Origin: Dyella sp. C11
GTDB taxonomy: Bacteria > Pseudomonadota > Gammaproteobacteria > Xanthomonadales > Rhodanobacteraceae
Assembly (NCBI RefSeq): GCF_003121485.1
Contig: NZ_QAVX01000002.1
Coordinates: forward strand, 276,454 to 340,453
Length of the DNA stretch: 64,000 nt
Direction: 5' to 3'
The translations under genes were made by a program, and so were the position numbers. Below, one piece after another: positions 55,390-63,373 of the stretch. How positions within the stretch are numbered: position 1 is the first letter of the stretch; every line of letters starts with the position of its first letter. Under the pieces are notes generated by a model that worked only from the letters and a program-made list of their open reading frames with translations, did no database searches and was not told where the DNA came from.

Positions 55390-56475
55390 TCACGCCAGCG
55401 CGAGCACATCTCCCAGCAACGCCTGCGCCGTCACTTCGGGACCCGCACCCGGCCCCTGGATCACCAGCGGCTGCGTGTTGTAGCGCGTGGTGCTGAGCGC
55501 GAACTGGTTGTCGGTGCCGTAGAGGCGCGTGGCAGGGTGGTTGGCGGGAACTTCGACCAGTCCAACGCGCGCACGGCCACGCTGGTTGAGTCGCGCAAGG
55601 AAGCGCAAGGCGCCGCCGCGCGCTTTTGCTTCAGCGAAACGTGCAGCCAGCGGTTCGTCGAGTTCCTCCAGGCGCGAGAGGAACGCGGCCACGTCCACGC
55701 CGCGCAGGTTGTCGGGCACCAGGCTTTCCACTTCCACTTCGTCGGGACGCAGTGCGAACCCGGCGCAGCGCGCGAGGATGAGCAGCTTGCGCGCCACGTC
55801 TTCGCCGGACAGATCGCTGCGCGGATCGGGTTCGGTGTAACCGAGTTCGCGCGCACGGCGCAGCAATGCCGAGAACGGCTGGCTGCCGTCGTACTGGTTG
55901 AACAGGTACGAGAGCGAACCGGAGAAAACGCCCTCGAGCGTTAGCAGCGCATCGCCACAGTGACGCAACCGGCGCAAGGTGGAAATGACCGGCAGGCCTG
56001 CGCCCACCGTCGCCGAGTCGCCGTAACGACCGCCACTCGCCAACGCTGCCTGCAACGCACGCCAGCCCGGCAGATCGCCACCGGCCAGCGACTTGTTGGC
56101 TGTCACCACGTGATAGCCGCGCTCCAGCCACTCCGCGTGGCGGGACGCGAGCGTGCCGCAGGCGGTGGCGTCGATGATCACTTTCACCGATGCCTCGTTG
56201 GCATCCAGTGCGGCCAGCAACGACGCATCGTTGCGGGCATCGCCGTTGATTTTCAGTTTCTCGCGCAGGCTGCGATCCGCGAGTTGTTCGGCCTGTGTCT
56301 GCTGGCGACGCGAATTGGCCGCGCCCACCAACCGGATCGATGACGCGGCCGGCGTGTTGAGCAGCTTGAGGAATGCACCACCCACCACGCCGGTGCCAAG
56401 CAGTACGGCAACAATGGACGATGGCGCTTGTGCTTTCGATACGTTCGCGGCTTCCGACGTCAGCACCGCGCTCAT
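55390..56475 (-). CDS. hom: Homoserine dehydrogenase, monofunctional
   Basis: This enzyme reduces aspartate semialdehyde to homoserine with NAD(P)H. The 361-residue product has the Rossmann start VAVLLGTGVVGGAFLKLL, the substrate region VVTANKSLAG, GAGLPVISTLRRL, FSGSLSYLFNQYDG and RELGYTEPDPRSDLSGEDVA with the catalytic Asp/Lys set. No aspartokinase or ACT domain is fused, so it differs from ThrA/MetL. Its ATG overlaps the metB stop by four bases, making metX-metB-hom a coupled unit that supplies homoserine for methionine. Confidence 0.92.
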   Translation of the reverse strand: MSAVLTSEAANVSKAQAPSSIVAVLLGTGVVGGAFLKLLNTPAASSIRLVGAANSRRQQTQAEQLADRSLREKLKINGDARNDASLLAALDANEASVKVIIDATACGTLASRHAEWLERGYHVVTANKSLAGGDLPGWRALQAALASGGRYGDSATVGAGLPVISTLRRLRHCGDALLTLEGVFSGSLSYLFNQYDGSQPFSALLRRARELGYTEPDPRSDLSGEDVARKLLILARCAGFALRPDEVEVESLVPDNLRGVDVAAFLSRLEELDEPLAARFAEAKARGGALRFLARLNQRGRARVGLVEVPANHPATRLYGTDNQFALSTTRYNTQPLVIQGPGAGPEVTAQALLGDVLALA

Positions 56476-57662
56476 GCGCTCACCCGACGTTTGGTGTGCA
56501 GGGCGGCCTCGGCGCGCAGCAGGGCCGCATCGACATCGCGCAGCAGGTCATCACCATCTTCGATGCCCACGGAGAGGCGCAGCAGCGTGTCGGCAATGCC
56601 GGCGGCACGGCGTGCTTCCGGCGCCATCGAGGCGTGCGTCATCGTGGCCGGATGCGCTACCAGGCTTTCCACGCCGCCCAGTGATTCGGCCAGCGAGAAA
56701 TAGTGGAGCCCGTCGACGAAGGCCGTGACCTGATCCTCACCGCCTTCCAGCTCGAAACTCAGCATGGCGCCGAAGCCCAGCTGCTGGCGTGCTGCCAGCG
56801 CGTGACCCGCATGACTCTCCAGGCCCGGGTAGTACACCTTGCGAATGGCCGCATGGCCGTCCAGGCGATCGGCAATGCGCACGGCGTTTTCCTGGTGCTG
56901 GCGCAGCCGCACACTGAGCGTGCGCAGGCCGCGCAGGGTCAGGAAGCTGTCGAACGGTGCACCCGTAAGGCCGTTGCAGTTGCCCCACCACTTGAGCTGC
57001 TCGGCCACGGCGGCGTCGCGCGCCACCACGGCACCACCCACCACATCGCTATGGCCGTTGATGTACTTGGTGGTGGAGTGCACCACCACGTCGGCACCCA
57101 GCGTCAGCGGCTGCTGCAGCGCCGGCGACAGGAAGGTGTTGTCCACCACCAGCAACGCACCCACCGCATGGGCCGCCTGCGCCACGTGGCGAATGTCGGT
57201 AATGCGCAGCAAGGGATTGGACGGCGTTTCCACCCATACCAGCGACGGCTTGAGCGCGAGACCTTCCGCCAGCGTGTGGTTGTTGGTGAGGTCGACGAAC
57301 TTCACCTGGAAGCGACCCTTCTTCGCCCATGCATCCAGCAGGCGCCAGGTACCGCCGTAACAGTCGTGCGCCGCCAGCACCAGCGAGCCGGCCGGCACCA
57401 GCTCGAGCGCCAGCGCCACCGCCGCCATGCCGCTCGCCGTCACCACGGCGCCCGCGCCCTGCTCCAGTTCGGCCAGCGCTTCGCCCAGCAGATCGCGCGT
57501 GGGGTTGCCGCTGCGCGAGTAGTCGTAGGCGCGCTTCTTGCCGAAGCCTTCGAACGCATAGTTCGTGGACAGGTGCAGCGGCGGCACCACGGCGCCGTGC
57601 TGGGTGTCCGATTCAATGCCGGCGCGCACGGCGCGGGTAGCGGGGGCGGTGATGTCGCTCAT
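56472..57662 (-). CDS. metB: Cystathionine gamma-synthase (PLP-dependent)
   Basis: This enzyme condenses O-succinylhomoserine with cysteine to cystathionine. The 396-residue Cys/Met-metabolism PLP enzyme has RSGNPTRDLLGEALAELE, VVTASGMAAV, HDCYGGTWRLLD, VETPSNPLLRITDI and the Schiff-base Lys199 in VVVHSTTKYINGHSDVVGG. It lies between metX and the homoserine dehydrogenase gene. Direct sulfhydrylation (MetZ-like) cannot be ruled out by sequence reading alone. Confidence 0.88.
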   Translation of the reverse strand: MSDITAPATRAVRAGIESDTQHGAVVPPLHLSTNYAFEGFGKKRAYDYSRSGNPTRDLLGEALAELEQGAGAVVTASGMAAVALALELVPAGSLVLAAHDCYGGTWRLLDAWAKKGRFQVKFVDLTNNHTLAEGLALKPSLVWVETPSNPLLRITDIRHVAQAAHAVGALLVVDNTFLSPALQQPLTLGADVVVHSTTKYINGHSDVVGGAVVARDAAVAEQLKWWGNCNGLTGAPFDSFLTLRGLRTLSVRLRQHQENAVRIADRLDGHAAIRKVYYPGLESHAGHALAARQQLGFGAMLSFELEGGEDQVTAFVDGLHYFSLAESLGGVESLVAHPATMTHASMAPEARRAAGIADTLLRLSVGIEDGDDLLRDVDAALLRAEAALHTKRRVSA

Positions 57663-57698
57663 GGTGGATCTCCGTGCGTGTGCTTTTTTCGATTGGGT

Positions 57699-58742
57699 TC
57701 AACAACCGGCCAGCGCATCGCGCAACAGCGGCGCAAGACGGTCGGTTTCCTTGAGGAAGGCGTCATGGCCATAGGGCGACTCGACCACTTCGAGCGTGGC
57801 CGGGCCATGCAGGCGCCGCTGCAGCTCGCACAGGTCAGCCAGCGGCACCAGGCGATCGGACGGGAAACCGATCAGCGTGGCGGGCGCGGCGACCTGCTCG
57901 GGCGTGACGTCGTGCAGGTCGATGGATTCGGACAGCGCCAGGAAGCGTTCCACGTCGAAGCGTTCGACGAAGCGACGACCGGCGTGTTCGAGATAGTCCT
58001 CGACCGGGAAATGGAAGCGGCCATCGCGAAATTCCGGCGCAGCGTTGAAGCGCTTGGCGAATTCCTCGCTGCCGCGATAGGTGGTCATGGCGAGCTGGCG
58101 GGCCAGCGCCAATGCCTGCTCCGGCTGCCCGCATTCCAGGCCCAGGCGCACGATGCCGCGCTGGATGGAACGCTGCGCCGTGGCCAGCGGATGCGGACGA
58201 TGCGCGCCCGCCAGCAGCACGAGGCGACCCAGCGCATAGGGATGACGTGCAGCGAACGCCAGCGCCACCATCGCGCCGTAGGAGGAACCGATGAAGGCAT
58301 GCACGCGGTTGATGCCCAATGCCTCGACCAGTGCGGCGAGTACGTCGGCCTGGTCTTCGCTCGACACGGTCTGCACACCGGTGAGCTCAGCCGGCGTGAC
58401 CCAGTTGATGGACAGCACGCGGTAACGATCCAGATCCAGCGGCTGGCCACTGCCGATCTGTTCCTGCCACCAGCCCGGCGCGGATTCGCCATCCAGTGCC
58501 ACCACGTCGCGCGTGGCGGAAATGCCGCCCTGCACGATCACGGTGGGAGCATCGGGCGCGCCGCACCACAGGTAGCTGACTTCCACCTCGCACGACGCAC
58601 TGCCGTACTTGGGCGTGATGGCGAGGCGGCGAGTGCAGCGCTGGGTGGTGAGGTCCGGCGTGGCCAGGTCCGGCCGCATGCCGACGGTCACCGCGGCGGG
58701 AGCGGTGGCGACGGTCGGGATGGGTTGCGGCTGGCTGGACAT
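57699..58742 (-). CDS. metX: Homoserine O-acyltransferase, MetX type (probable O-succinyltransferase)
   Basis: This is the first committed step of methionine synthesis, on an alpha/beta-hydrolase fold. The 347-residue product has nucleophile Ser154 in FIGSSYGAMVALAFAARHP, an Asp in GFPSDRLVPLADL and a His in ESPYGHDAFLKE. It has GSSYGAM instead of the GGSMGGM of typical acetyl-transferring MetX. Xanthomonas-type enzymes of this kind are known to use succinyl-CoA. The ATG at 58742 follows GGAGAAG. It is preceded by a SAM riboswitch whose platform hairpin buries this ribosome site. Confidence 0.9.
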   Translation of the reverse strand: MSSQPQPIPTVATAPAAVTVGMRPDLATPDLTTQRCTRRLAITPKYGSASCEVEVSYLWCGAPDAPTVIVQGGISATRDVVALDGESAPGWWQEQIGSGQPLDLDRYRVLSINWVTPAELTGVQTVSSEDQADVLAALVEALGINRVHAFIGSSYGAMVALAFAARHPYALGRLVLLAGAHRPHPLATAQRSIQRGIVRLGLECGQPEQALALARQLAMTTYRGSEEFAKRFNAAPEFRDGRFHFPVEDYLEHAGRRFVERFDVERFLALSESIDLHDVTPEQVAAPATLIGFPSDRLVPLADLCELQRRLHGPATLEVVESPYGHDAFLKETDRLAPLLRDALAGC

Positions 58743-58750
58743 CTGGCGCT

Positions 58751-58783
58751 TCTCCGGTCGGCATCGAACCCGCGGACCGGAGA
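58751..58783 (-). promoter_or_regulatory. Ribosome-site sequestering hairpin of metX
   Basis: On the minus strand TCTCCGGT (58776-58783) pairs perfectly with ACCGGAGA (58751-58758). The latter overlaps the metX ribosome site GGAGAAG, which lies seven bases before the ATG. No T run follows, so this points to translational control by the riboswitch upstream. Confidence 0.7.
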
Positions 58784-58828
58784 GGAGAGCAACGCACAAC
58801 CGGCATGAGGCGCGGCGGTGCTTATCTG

Positions 58829-58942
58829 CCCTCATCTCGCGGCGTGCGCCCTAGGCGCTGCCGCAGGAATTGGCACCGTCGCGGAAAATCCGCAGGTTGC
58901 CCCGGCTTCAAAGGGCCTGTCCCTCCGCCGGTCTCGATGAGT
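58829..58942 (-). ncRNA. SAM-I (S-box) riboswitch
   Basis: The minus strand shows the S-box core in order. P1 is CTCATCGAG (58933-58941) pairing with GAGATGAG (58831-58838). Between them are GGCGGAGGGA, GGCCCTTTGAAGCC, GGGCAACC and GGTGCCAATTCC. Spacing and conserved bases fit the SAM-I consensus. It sits directly behind a strong promoter and ahead of metX, so rising SAM should reduce methionine synthesis. Confidence 0.95.
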
Positions 58943-58949
58943 GAAGGAG

Positions 58950-58978
58950 AATCTAACGCCCACACATGGTCGTGTCAA
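58950..58978 (-). promoter_or_regulatory. Sigma-70 promoter of metX-metB-hom
   Basis: On the minus strand a perfect TTGACA (58973-58978), a 17-base spacer and TAGATT (58950-58955) place the start site at about 58943, immediately before riboswitch stem P1. Confidence 0.85.
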
Positions 58979-58979
58979 T

Positions 58980-59003
58980 AGACGTCTAAACGTCTATGCA
59001 TCT
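58980..59003. promoter_or_regulatory. Tandem met-box-like operator
   Basis: Three consecutive octamers read AGACGTCT (58980-58987), AAACGTCT and ATGCATCT (58996-59003). The first is an exact match to the E. coli MetJ box, and the others match at seven and five of eight positions. Another exact AGACGTCT stands at 59028-59035, 48 bases (six octamers) away. The array abuts the -35 hexamer of the metX promoter. Confidence 0.6.
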
Positions 59004-59102
59004 AGCCATCGGTACATGGCGTGATGGAGACGTCTGTTTCGCATGAAACCACCTGGGAAACCGCGCCCGGCATGGGTCTGCGTCGGGCGCAGCTTCGCTG
59101 AC

Positions 59103-59894
59103 TTATTGCTTCGTGGCGACAAAAGCCATCTTGCGGTCGCGCAGCTTGTCGTCCCACTGCACGTTCATGGTCTTGCCATCGGCGGTTACGGTGGTGGTCA
59201 TGACGCCGATGACCTTGCCGTCACGCTTGTCGGTTTCCACCATGGACATCTTGCCGGTCTGTTTCACGGTGACGCTGGTGATGCCGGGATCACCCTTGTA
59301 GGGCGCTTCCGTGCCATCCAGCCTGGCGTCATAGGACTGCCCGGTGGGCGTGGTCATGTTGAGCATGTTGCCGTCCTGCTTATAGACCAGCGTGGTGCCG
59401 TTGGCCGACATGTCGGCAATGTTGGCCGTCACCCATGAGCCGGAGACGGCATGCGATCCAGCCGGCCCGGCGGCCACCTGCTTCAGTTCGCCATTGCCCG
59501 TGACGGGCGCGGCATTGGTATTGCTGCTGTCGGTGAACTCGAAGTGCGCCGTCTTGCCGTCGGCGGCCACCGTGGTGGTGGTGGTGGCAACGACCTTGCC
59601 GCCCTTCTTGTCGGTTTCCTTGATGGTGTGCGCGTCCACCACCTGGATGGCGATCGAATCGAGATAGGGGTGCCCGGTGATGGCGTGATCCTGTCCGTCG
59701 GCCTTGATGTCGATCGACGGCACGCAGGTCTTGCACGCGTACATGCCGTCCTTGAGCAGAAGCACATCAGGCTTCTTGGGCATCTGCACCTTGCTCATGT
59801 CGATCTTCCAGGTGCCGTCGAACGGCCCGTCGGCCAGCACGGCCAGCGGAAACAGCAATAGCAGGCCGAGGCCTGCGGACAGTGGCTTGTTCAT
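59103..59894 (-). CDS. Exported protein with an internal duplication, unknown function
   Basis: I do not recognise this family. The 263-residue product has a signal peptide (KPLSAGLGLLLLFPLAVLADG) and starts mature FDGTWKIDMSKVQMP. Two similar halves follow: ETDKKGGKVVATTTTTVAAD..AHFEFTD and ETDKRDGKVIGVMTTTVTAD..MNVQWDD. Each resembles the beta strands of lipocalin-like domains. A single Cys pair (YACKTCVPS) lies near the start. It has its own leader on the far side of the divergent DUF1304 gene. A role in the envelope is likely, but the function is open. Confidence 0.75.
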   Translation of the reverse strand: MNKPLSAGLGLLLLFPLAVLADGPFDGTWKIDMSKVQMPKKPDVLLLKDGMYACKTCVPSIDIKADGQDHAITGHPYLDSIAIQVVDAHTIKETDKKGGKVVATTTTTVAADGKTAHFEFTDSSNTNAAPVTGNGELKQVAAGPAGSHAVSGSWVTANIADMSANGTTLVYKQDGNMLNMTTPTGQSYDARLDGTEAPYKGDPGITSVTVKQTGKMSMVETDKRDGKVIGVMTTTVTADGKTMNVQWDDKLRDRKMAFVATKQ

Positions 59895-60097
59895 GGCGAG
59901 GACTCTCCAGAGATGGTTTTGCCGGGCGATGCCCACGTCCCCTGGAGACGTCACTGTCGGTCGGGTGCACTCCCTCCGACCCGGTGAGGCCACGCTACGC
60001 CGCACCTCGACAGGCAGCCATTGGCCGGAAGTGTTAGCTGCGTTTGCCGGCACCGCACCGGGGCTGCAACACTGCGCGCCCGACCCTACGCTCCCGG

Positions 60098-60460
60098 ATG
60101 CCGATGTCCCTCGCCGCCCACCTCGTCGTCGCCCTCGTCGCCCTGCTCCATCTGTGGTTCCTGGTGCTGGAGATGTTCCTGTGGACCCGCCCGGCCGGTC
60201 GCCGCGCTTTCGGCCTGACGGCGGAGTTCGCCGAGCAGTCGAAGGTGCTGGCCGCGAACCAGGGTCTCTACAACGGCTTTCTGGCCGCCGGCCTGCTCTG
60301 GAGCCTGTGGCTGGGCGACGCCGGGCGCGCTGTTGCGCTGTTCTTCCTCGGCTGCGTGCTGGTTGCCGGGCTGTACGGCGGCTTCACGGCCACCCGCAAG
60401 GTGCTCTGGATCCAGGGCCTGCCGGCGCTGATCGGCCTGGTACTGGTCCTGTTGACCTGA
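60098..60460 (+). CDS. DUF1304 membrane protein
   Basis: This 120-residue protein has four hydrophobic helices: the opening HLVVALVALLHLWFLVLEMF, then ANQGLYNGFLAAGLLWSLWL, AVALFFLGCVLVAGLYGGFT and WIQGLPALIGLVLVLL. HxxFxxLEMFLW and NQGLYNGFLA are typical of DUF1304. Function is unknown. The ATG at 60098 or the one two codons later may be used. Confidence 0.83.
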   Translation: MPMSLAAHLVVALVALLHLWFLVLEMFLWTRPAGRRAFGLTAEFAEQSKVLAANQGLYNGFLAAGLLWSLWLGDAGRAVALFFLGCVLVAGLYGGFTATRKVLWIQGLPALIGLVLVLLT

Positions 60461-60541
60461 GCCTCGCGCAGCTTGGCGGTTTCTGCGCCGGAGACGGTGC
60501 TGTGCCATGCTTTTCGTCTTCCTGAACTATCCGGCACCCGC

Positions 60542-61204
60542 ATGACCACCATCCACCAGGAAGCGGTAGGTACCCGCTTCGATCCCAGGCACATGCTGCA
60601 CGCCCGCGAGCGCACCTGGGCGGCCGTGCAGGGTATCCGCGAACGCATGCGCCCCGGCATTACCGAGGAAGAGGCCAAGGCCGAGGCGGCCGAGGTGTTC
60701 CGCGCGCTGGGCTTCGAGCGGCTGTGGCACCCGGTGATCATCCGCATCGGCCCCAACACCACCAAGACCTATCGCGAGCGCTCGGAGCCCGTTCGGCTGG
60801 GCGAGAACGACATCTATTTCATCGACCTCGGCCTGGTTTTCGAAGGTCACGAGGGCGATGCCGGCGACACCTTCGTGATCGGCCACGCCCCCGAACAGCA
60901 GGCCTGCGCCGATGCGGCGCGCGAACTGTTCCGTGTCACCGCCGACGCCTGGCGCCAGCAAGGCCTGACCGGCGAGGCGCTGTACGCGTTTGCCGAGCAG
61001 CAGGCGGAAGCCATGGGCTGGCGCCTGAACCACGAGATCAAGGGTCATCGCGTCAGCGACTTCCCGCATTCGGTGCACAAGGCCGGCGACCTGGGCGAGT
61101 ACGGTGACAACCCGTCCAGCGGGCTCTGGATTCTGGAAATCCAGATCGCCCACCCGACCGAACCCTACGGGGCGTTCTACGAAGACCTGCTGACGCGGGA
61201 TTGA
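60542..61204 (+). CDS. M24-family metallopeptidase (aminopeptidase P-like)
   Basis: This 220-residue pita-bread-fold protein has M24 metal-ligand candidates: Asp in YFIDLGLVFEGHEGDAGDTF (two Asp), His in KGHRVSDFPHSVHK and Glu in WILEIQIAHP. It lacks the N-terminal domain of PepP and is shorter than most methionine aminopeptidases. It may act on short Xaa-Pro peptides or on another substrate such as creatine-like compounds. The ATG at 60542 is used; an in-frame GTG-type extension lies upstream. Confidence 0.8.
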   Translation: MTTIHQEAVGTRFDPRHMLHARERTWAAVQGIRERMRPGITEEEAKAEAAEVFRALGFERLWHPVIIRIGPNTTKTYRERSEPVRLGENDIYFIDLGLVFEGHEGDAGDTFVIGHAPEQQACADAARELFRVTADAWRQQGLTGEALYAFAEQQAEAMGWRLNHEIKGHRVSDFPHSVHKAGDLGEYGDNPSSGLWILEIQIAHPTEPYGAFYEDLLTRD

Positions 61205-61224
61205 GCCGTCCGCCATCCTGCCCT

Positions 61225-61456
61225 GTGGGAGCGCACCCTGTGCGCGACTGCGGACTGGCGGCGCACTTCAGCCCGTGAAGCCCGGGCAAAAGGCGGTCGC
61301 GCACAAAGTGCGCTCCTACAGAGGTAGGACCGTGGCCCGGCATCCCGGCCTCACTCCCCTGTAGGAGCGCATCTTGTGCGCGACCGCGACCTGGCGGCGA
61401 ACCTCAGTCCCTGAAGCGCGCGGCGAAACGTGTTCGCGCAAAGGGTGCGCTCCCAC
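61225..61456. repeat. REP cluster upstream of prfC
   Basis: Four REP copies: forward type 1 (61225-61248), an inverted variant with AAA loop (61296-61319), forward type 2 with GTAG head (61361-61384) and an inverted degenerate copy (61432-61456). Together they fill most of the 334-base gap between the M24 and prfC genes. Confidence 0.82.
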
Positions 61457-61538
61457 AAGGGTTTCGCCATGTAGGCCGTCCCGGCACCCCTGCCCCGCCC
61501 TTGGTACAATGGCCGGTTCGAGACACTGATACCCCGCC

Positions 61539-63140
61539 ATGTCCACGCATCTCACCGAAACCCGCCGTCGCCGCACCTTCGCCATCGTCAGCCATCCTGA
61601 CGCGGGCAAGACCACGCTCACTGAAAAGCTGCTGCTGTTCGGCGGTGCCATCCAGATGGCCGGCTCGGTGAAGGGCCGCAAGGCCGCTCGCCACGCGACG
61701 TCCGACTGGATGGCGCTGGAAAAGGAGCGCGGCATTTCGGTCACCTCGTCGGTGATGCAGTTCCCTTATGAGGGCCGCATCGTCAACCTGCTCGACACCC
61801 CGGGCCACGCGGACTTCTCCGAAGACACCTACCGCGTGCTCACCGCCGTGGACTCGGCGCTGATGGTGATCGACTGCGCCAAGGGCGTGGAAGAGCGCAC
61901 GATCAAGCTGATGGAGGTGTGCCGCCTGCGCGACACGCCCATCATGACCTTCATCAACAAGCTGGACCGCGAAGGCCGCTCGCCCATCGAACTGCTGGAC
62001 GAGGTGGAATCGGTGCTCGGCATCGCCTGCGCCCCGCTGACCTGGCCCATCGGCATGGGCAAGCGCCTGAAGGGCGTGTACCACCTGCTGCTCGACGAAG
62101 TGCACGTGTTCGAGCAGGGCAAGAATTTCACGCGCCAGGATTCGACCATCTTCAAGGGTCTCGATGCCCCGGGCCTGGAAGCCGCCATCGGTGCCGAGGC
62201 ACTGACTGAACTGCGCGACGAACTGGAACTGGTGCAGGGTGCCTCGCATCCGTTCGACGTCGAGCAGTACCTCGCCGGCAAGCTCACGCCGGTGTTCTTC
62301 GGCTCGGCGGTGAACAATTTCGGCGTGCAGCTGCTGCTGGATTTCTTCGTCGAGCATGCGCCCTCGCCCAAGTCGCGCGGCACGCTCACGCGTGAAGTGA
62401 AGCCCGAGGAAGAGGCTCTTACCGGTTTCGTGTTCAAGATCCAGGCGAACATGGACCCGGCGCACCGCGACCGCATCGCCTTCATGCGTGTCTGCTCGGG
62501 CACGTACAACGCCGGCATGAAGATGATGCAGACGCGTACCGGCAAGGATGTGCGCATCGCCAACGCGCTTACCTTCATGGCGAGCGACCGCGAAATCGTG
62601 GAGAACGCGTATCCGGGCGATGTGATCGGCCTGCACAACCACGGCACCATCGGCATTGGCGACACCTTCACCGAAGGCGAGATGGTCAGCTTCCCCGGCA
62701 TCCCCAACTTTGCCCCGGAACTGTTCCGCCGTGCGCGCCTGCGCGACCCGCTGAAGATGAAGGCGCTGCAGAAGGGCCTGGCGCAGCTGTCCGAGGAAGG
62801 CGCCACGCAGTTCTTCCGTCCGCTGATGAGCAACGACCTGATCCTCGGCGCGGTCGGCGTGCTGCAGTTCGATGTGGTGGCCTATCGCCTGAAGGACGAA
62901 TACGGCGTGGACGCCACCTTCGAACCCGTCACGGTGGCGACCGCGCGCTGGATTCATTGCAGCGACGCGAAGAAGCTCGAGGAATTCCGCGAGAAGAACG
63001 CCAACAACCTGGCCATCGATGCGGCCGGGGAACTGGTGTACCTCGCACCCTCACGCGTGAACCTGCAGCTGGCACAGGAGCGTTCGCCGGCCGTGCGCTT
63101 CTCGGCCACGCGCGAGCATGCGACGTCGGTTGATCTGTAA
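61539..63140 (+). CDS. prfC: Peptide chain release factor 3
   Basis: This translational GTPase recycles RF1/RF2 after termination. The 533-residue product has G1 [16 protein letters not shown]2 [14 protein letters not shown]3 [16 protein letters not shown] and G4 [12 protein letters not shown], followed by the EF-Tu-like domain II and the RF3 C-terminal domain ([20 protein letters not shown]). The ATG at 61539 follows a TACAAT -10-like element at 61505-61510. It is flanked by REP clusters on both sides. Confidence 0.97.
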   Translation: MSTHLTETRRRRTFAIVSHPDAGKTTLTEKLLLFGGAIQMAGSVKGRKAARHATSDWMALEKERGISVTSSVMQFPYEGRIVNLLDTPGHADFSEDTYRVLTAVDSALMVIDCAKGVEERTIKLMEVCRLRDTPIMTFINKLDREGRSPIELLDEVESVLGIACAPLTWPIGMGKRLKGVYHLLLDEVHVFEQGKNFTRQDSTIFKGLDAPGLEAAIGAEALTELRDELELVQGASHPFDVEQYLAGKLTPVFFGSAVNNFGVQLLLDFFVEHAPSPKSRGTLTREVKPEEEALTGFVFKIQANMDPAHRDRIAFMRVCSGTYNAGMKMMQTRTGKDVRIANALTFMASDREIVENAYPGDVIGLHNHGTIGIGDTFTEGEMVSFPGIPNFAPELFRRARLRDPLKMKALQKGLAQLSEEGATQFFRPLMSNDLILGAVGVLQFDVVAYRLKDEYGVDATFEPVTVATARWIHCSDAKKLEEFREKNANNLAIDAAGELVYLAPSRVNLQLAQERSPAVRFSATREHATSVDL

Positions 63141-63147
63141 GGCGTAA

Positions 63148-63302
63148 GTCGCGCACAGGTTGCGCTCCCACAGTGGCCGGTGTGCCAGTGGGAGTGTTCC
63201 CTGTGTGCAATGCCGGTCGACAGTCAAGGGCTGAAGTCCGCACAAAGTGCGCTCCCTCGGCAAGCATCGATGGGTGTTGTGGGAGCGCACCCTGTGCGCG
63301 AC
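63148..63302. repeat. REP cluster after prfC
   Basis: An inverted REP (63148-63171), two degenerate copies (about 63188-63211 and 63237-63258) and a perfect forward type 1 REP (63279-63302) occupy the gap between prfC and the CPBP gene. Confidence 0.75.
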
Positions 63303-63373
63303 ACCGCCCAGCCCCTGTCTGGAATCCTGAGCAGGCTGTTACCCTCCCCGACATCACCAGGGGGATTCAACGC

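Noticed and set aside
58759-58775. A tRNA T-loop-like GGTTCGATGCC on the minus strand in the metX leader
   Set aside because: It forms the loop of the ribosome-site hairpin. No anticodon or D arm and no acceptor stem can be drawn.
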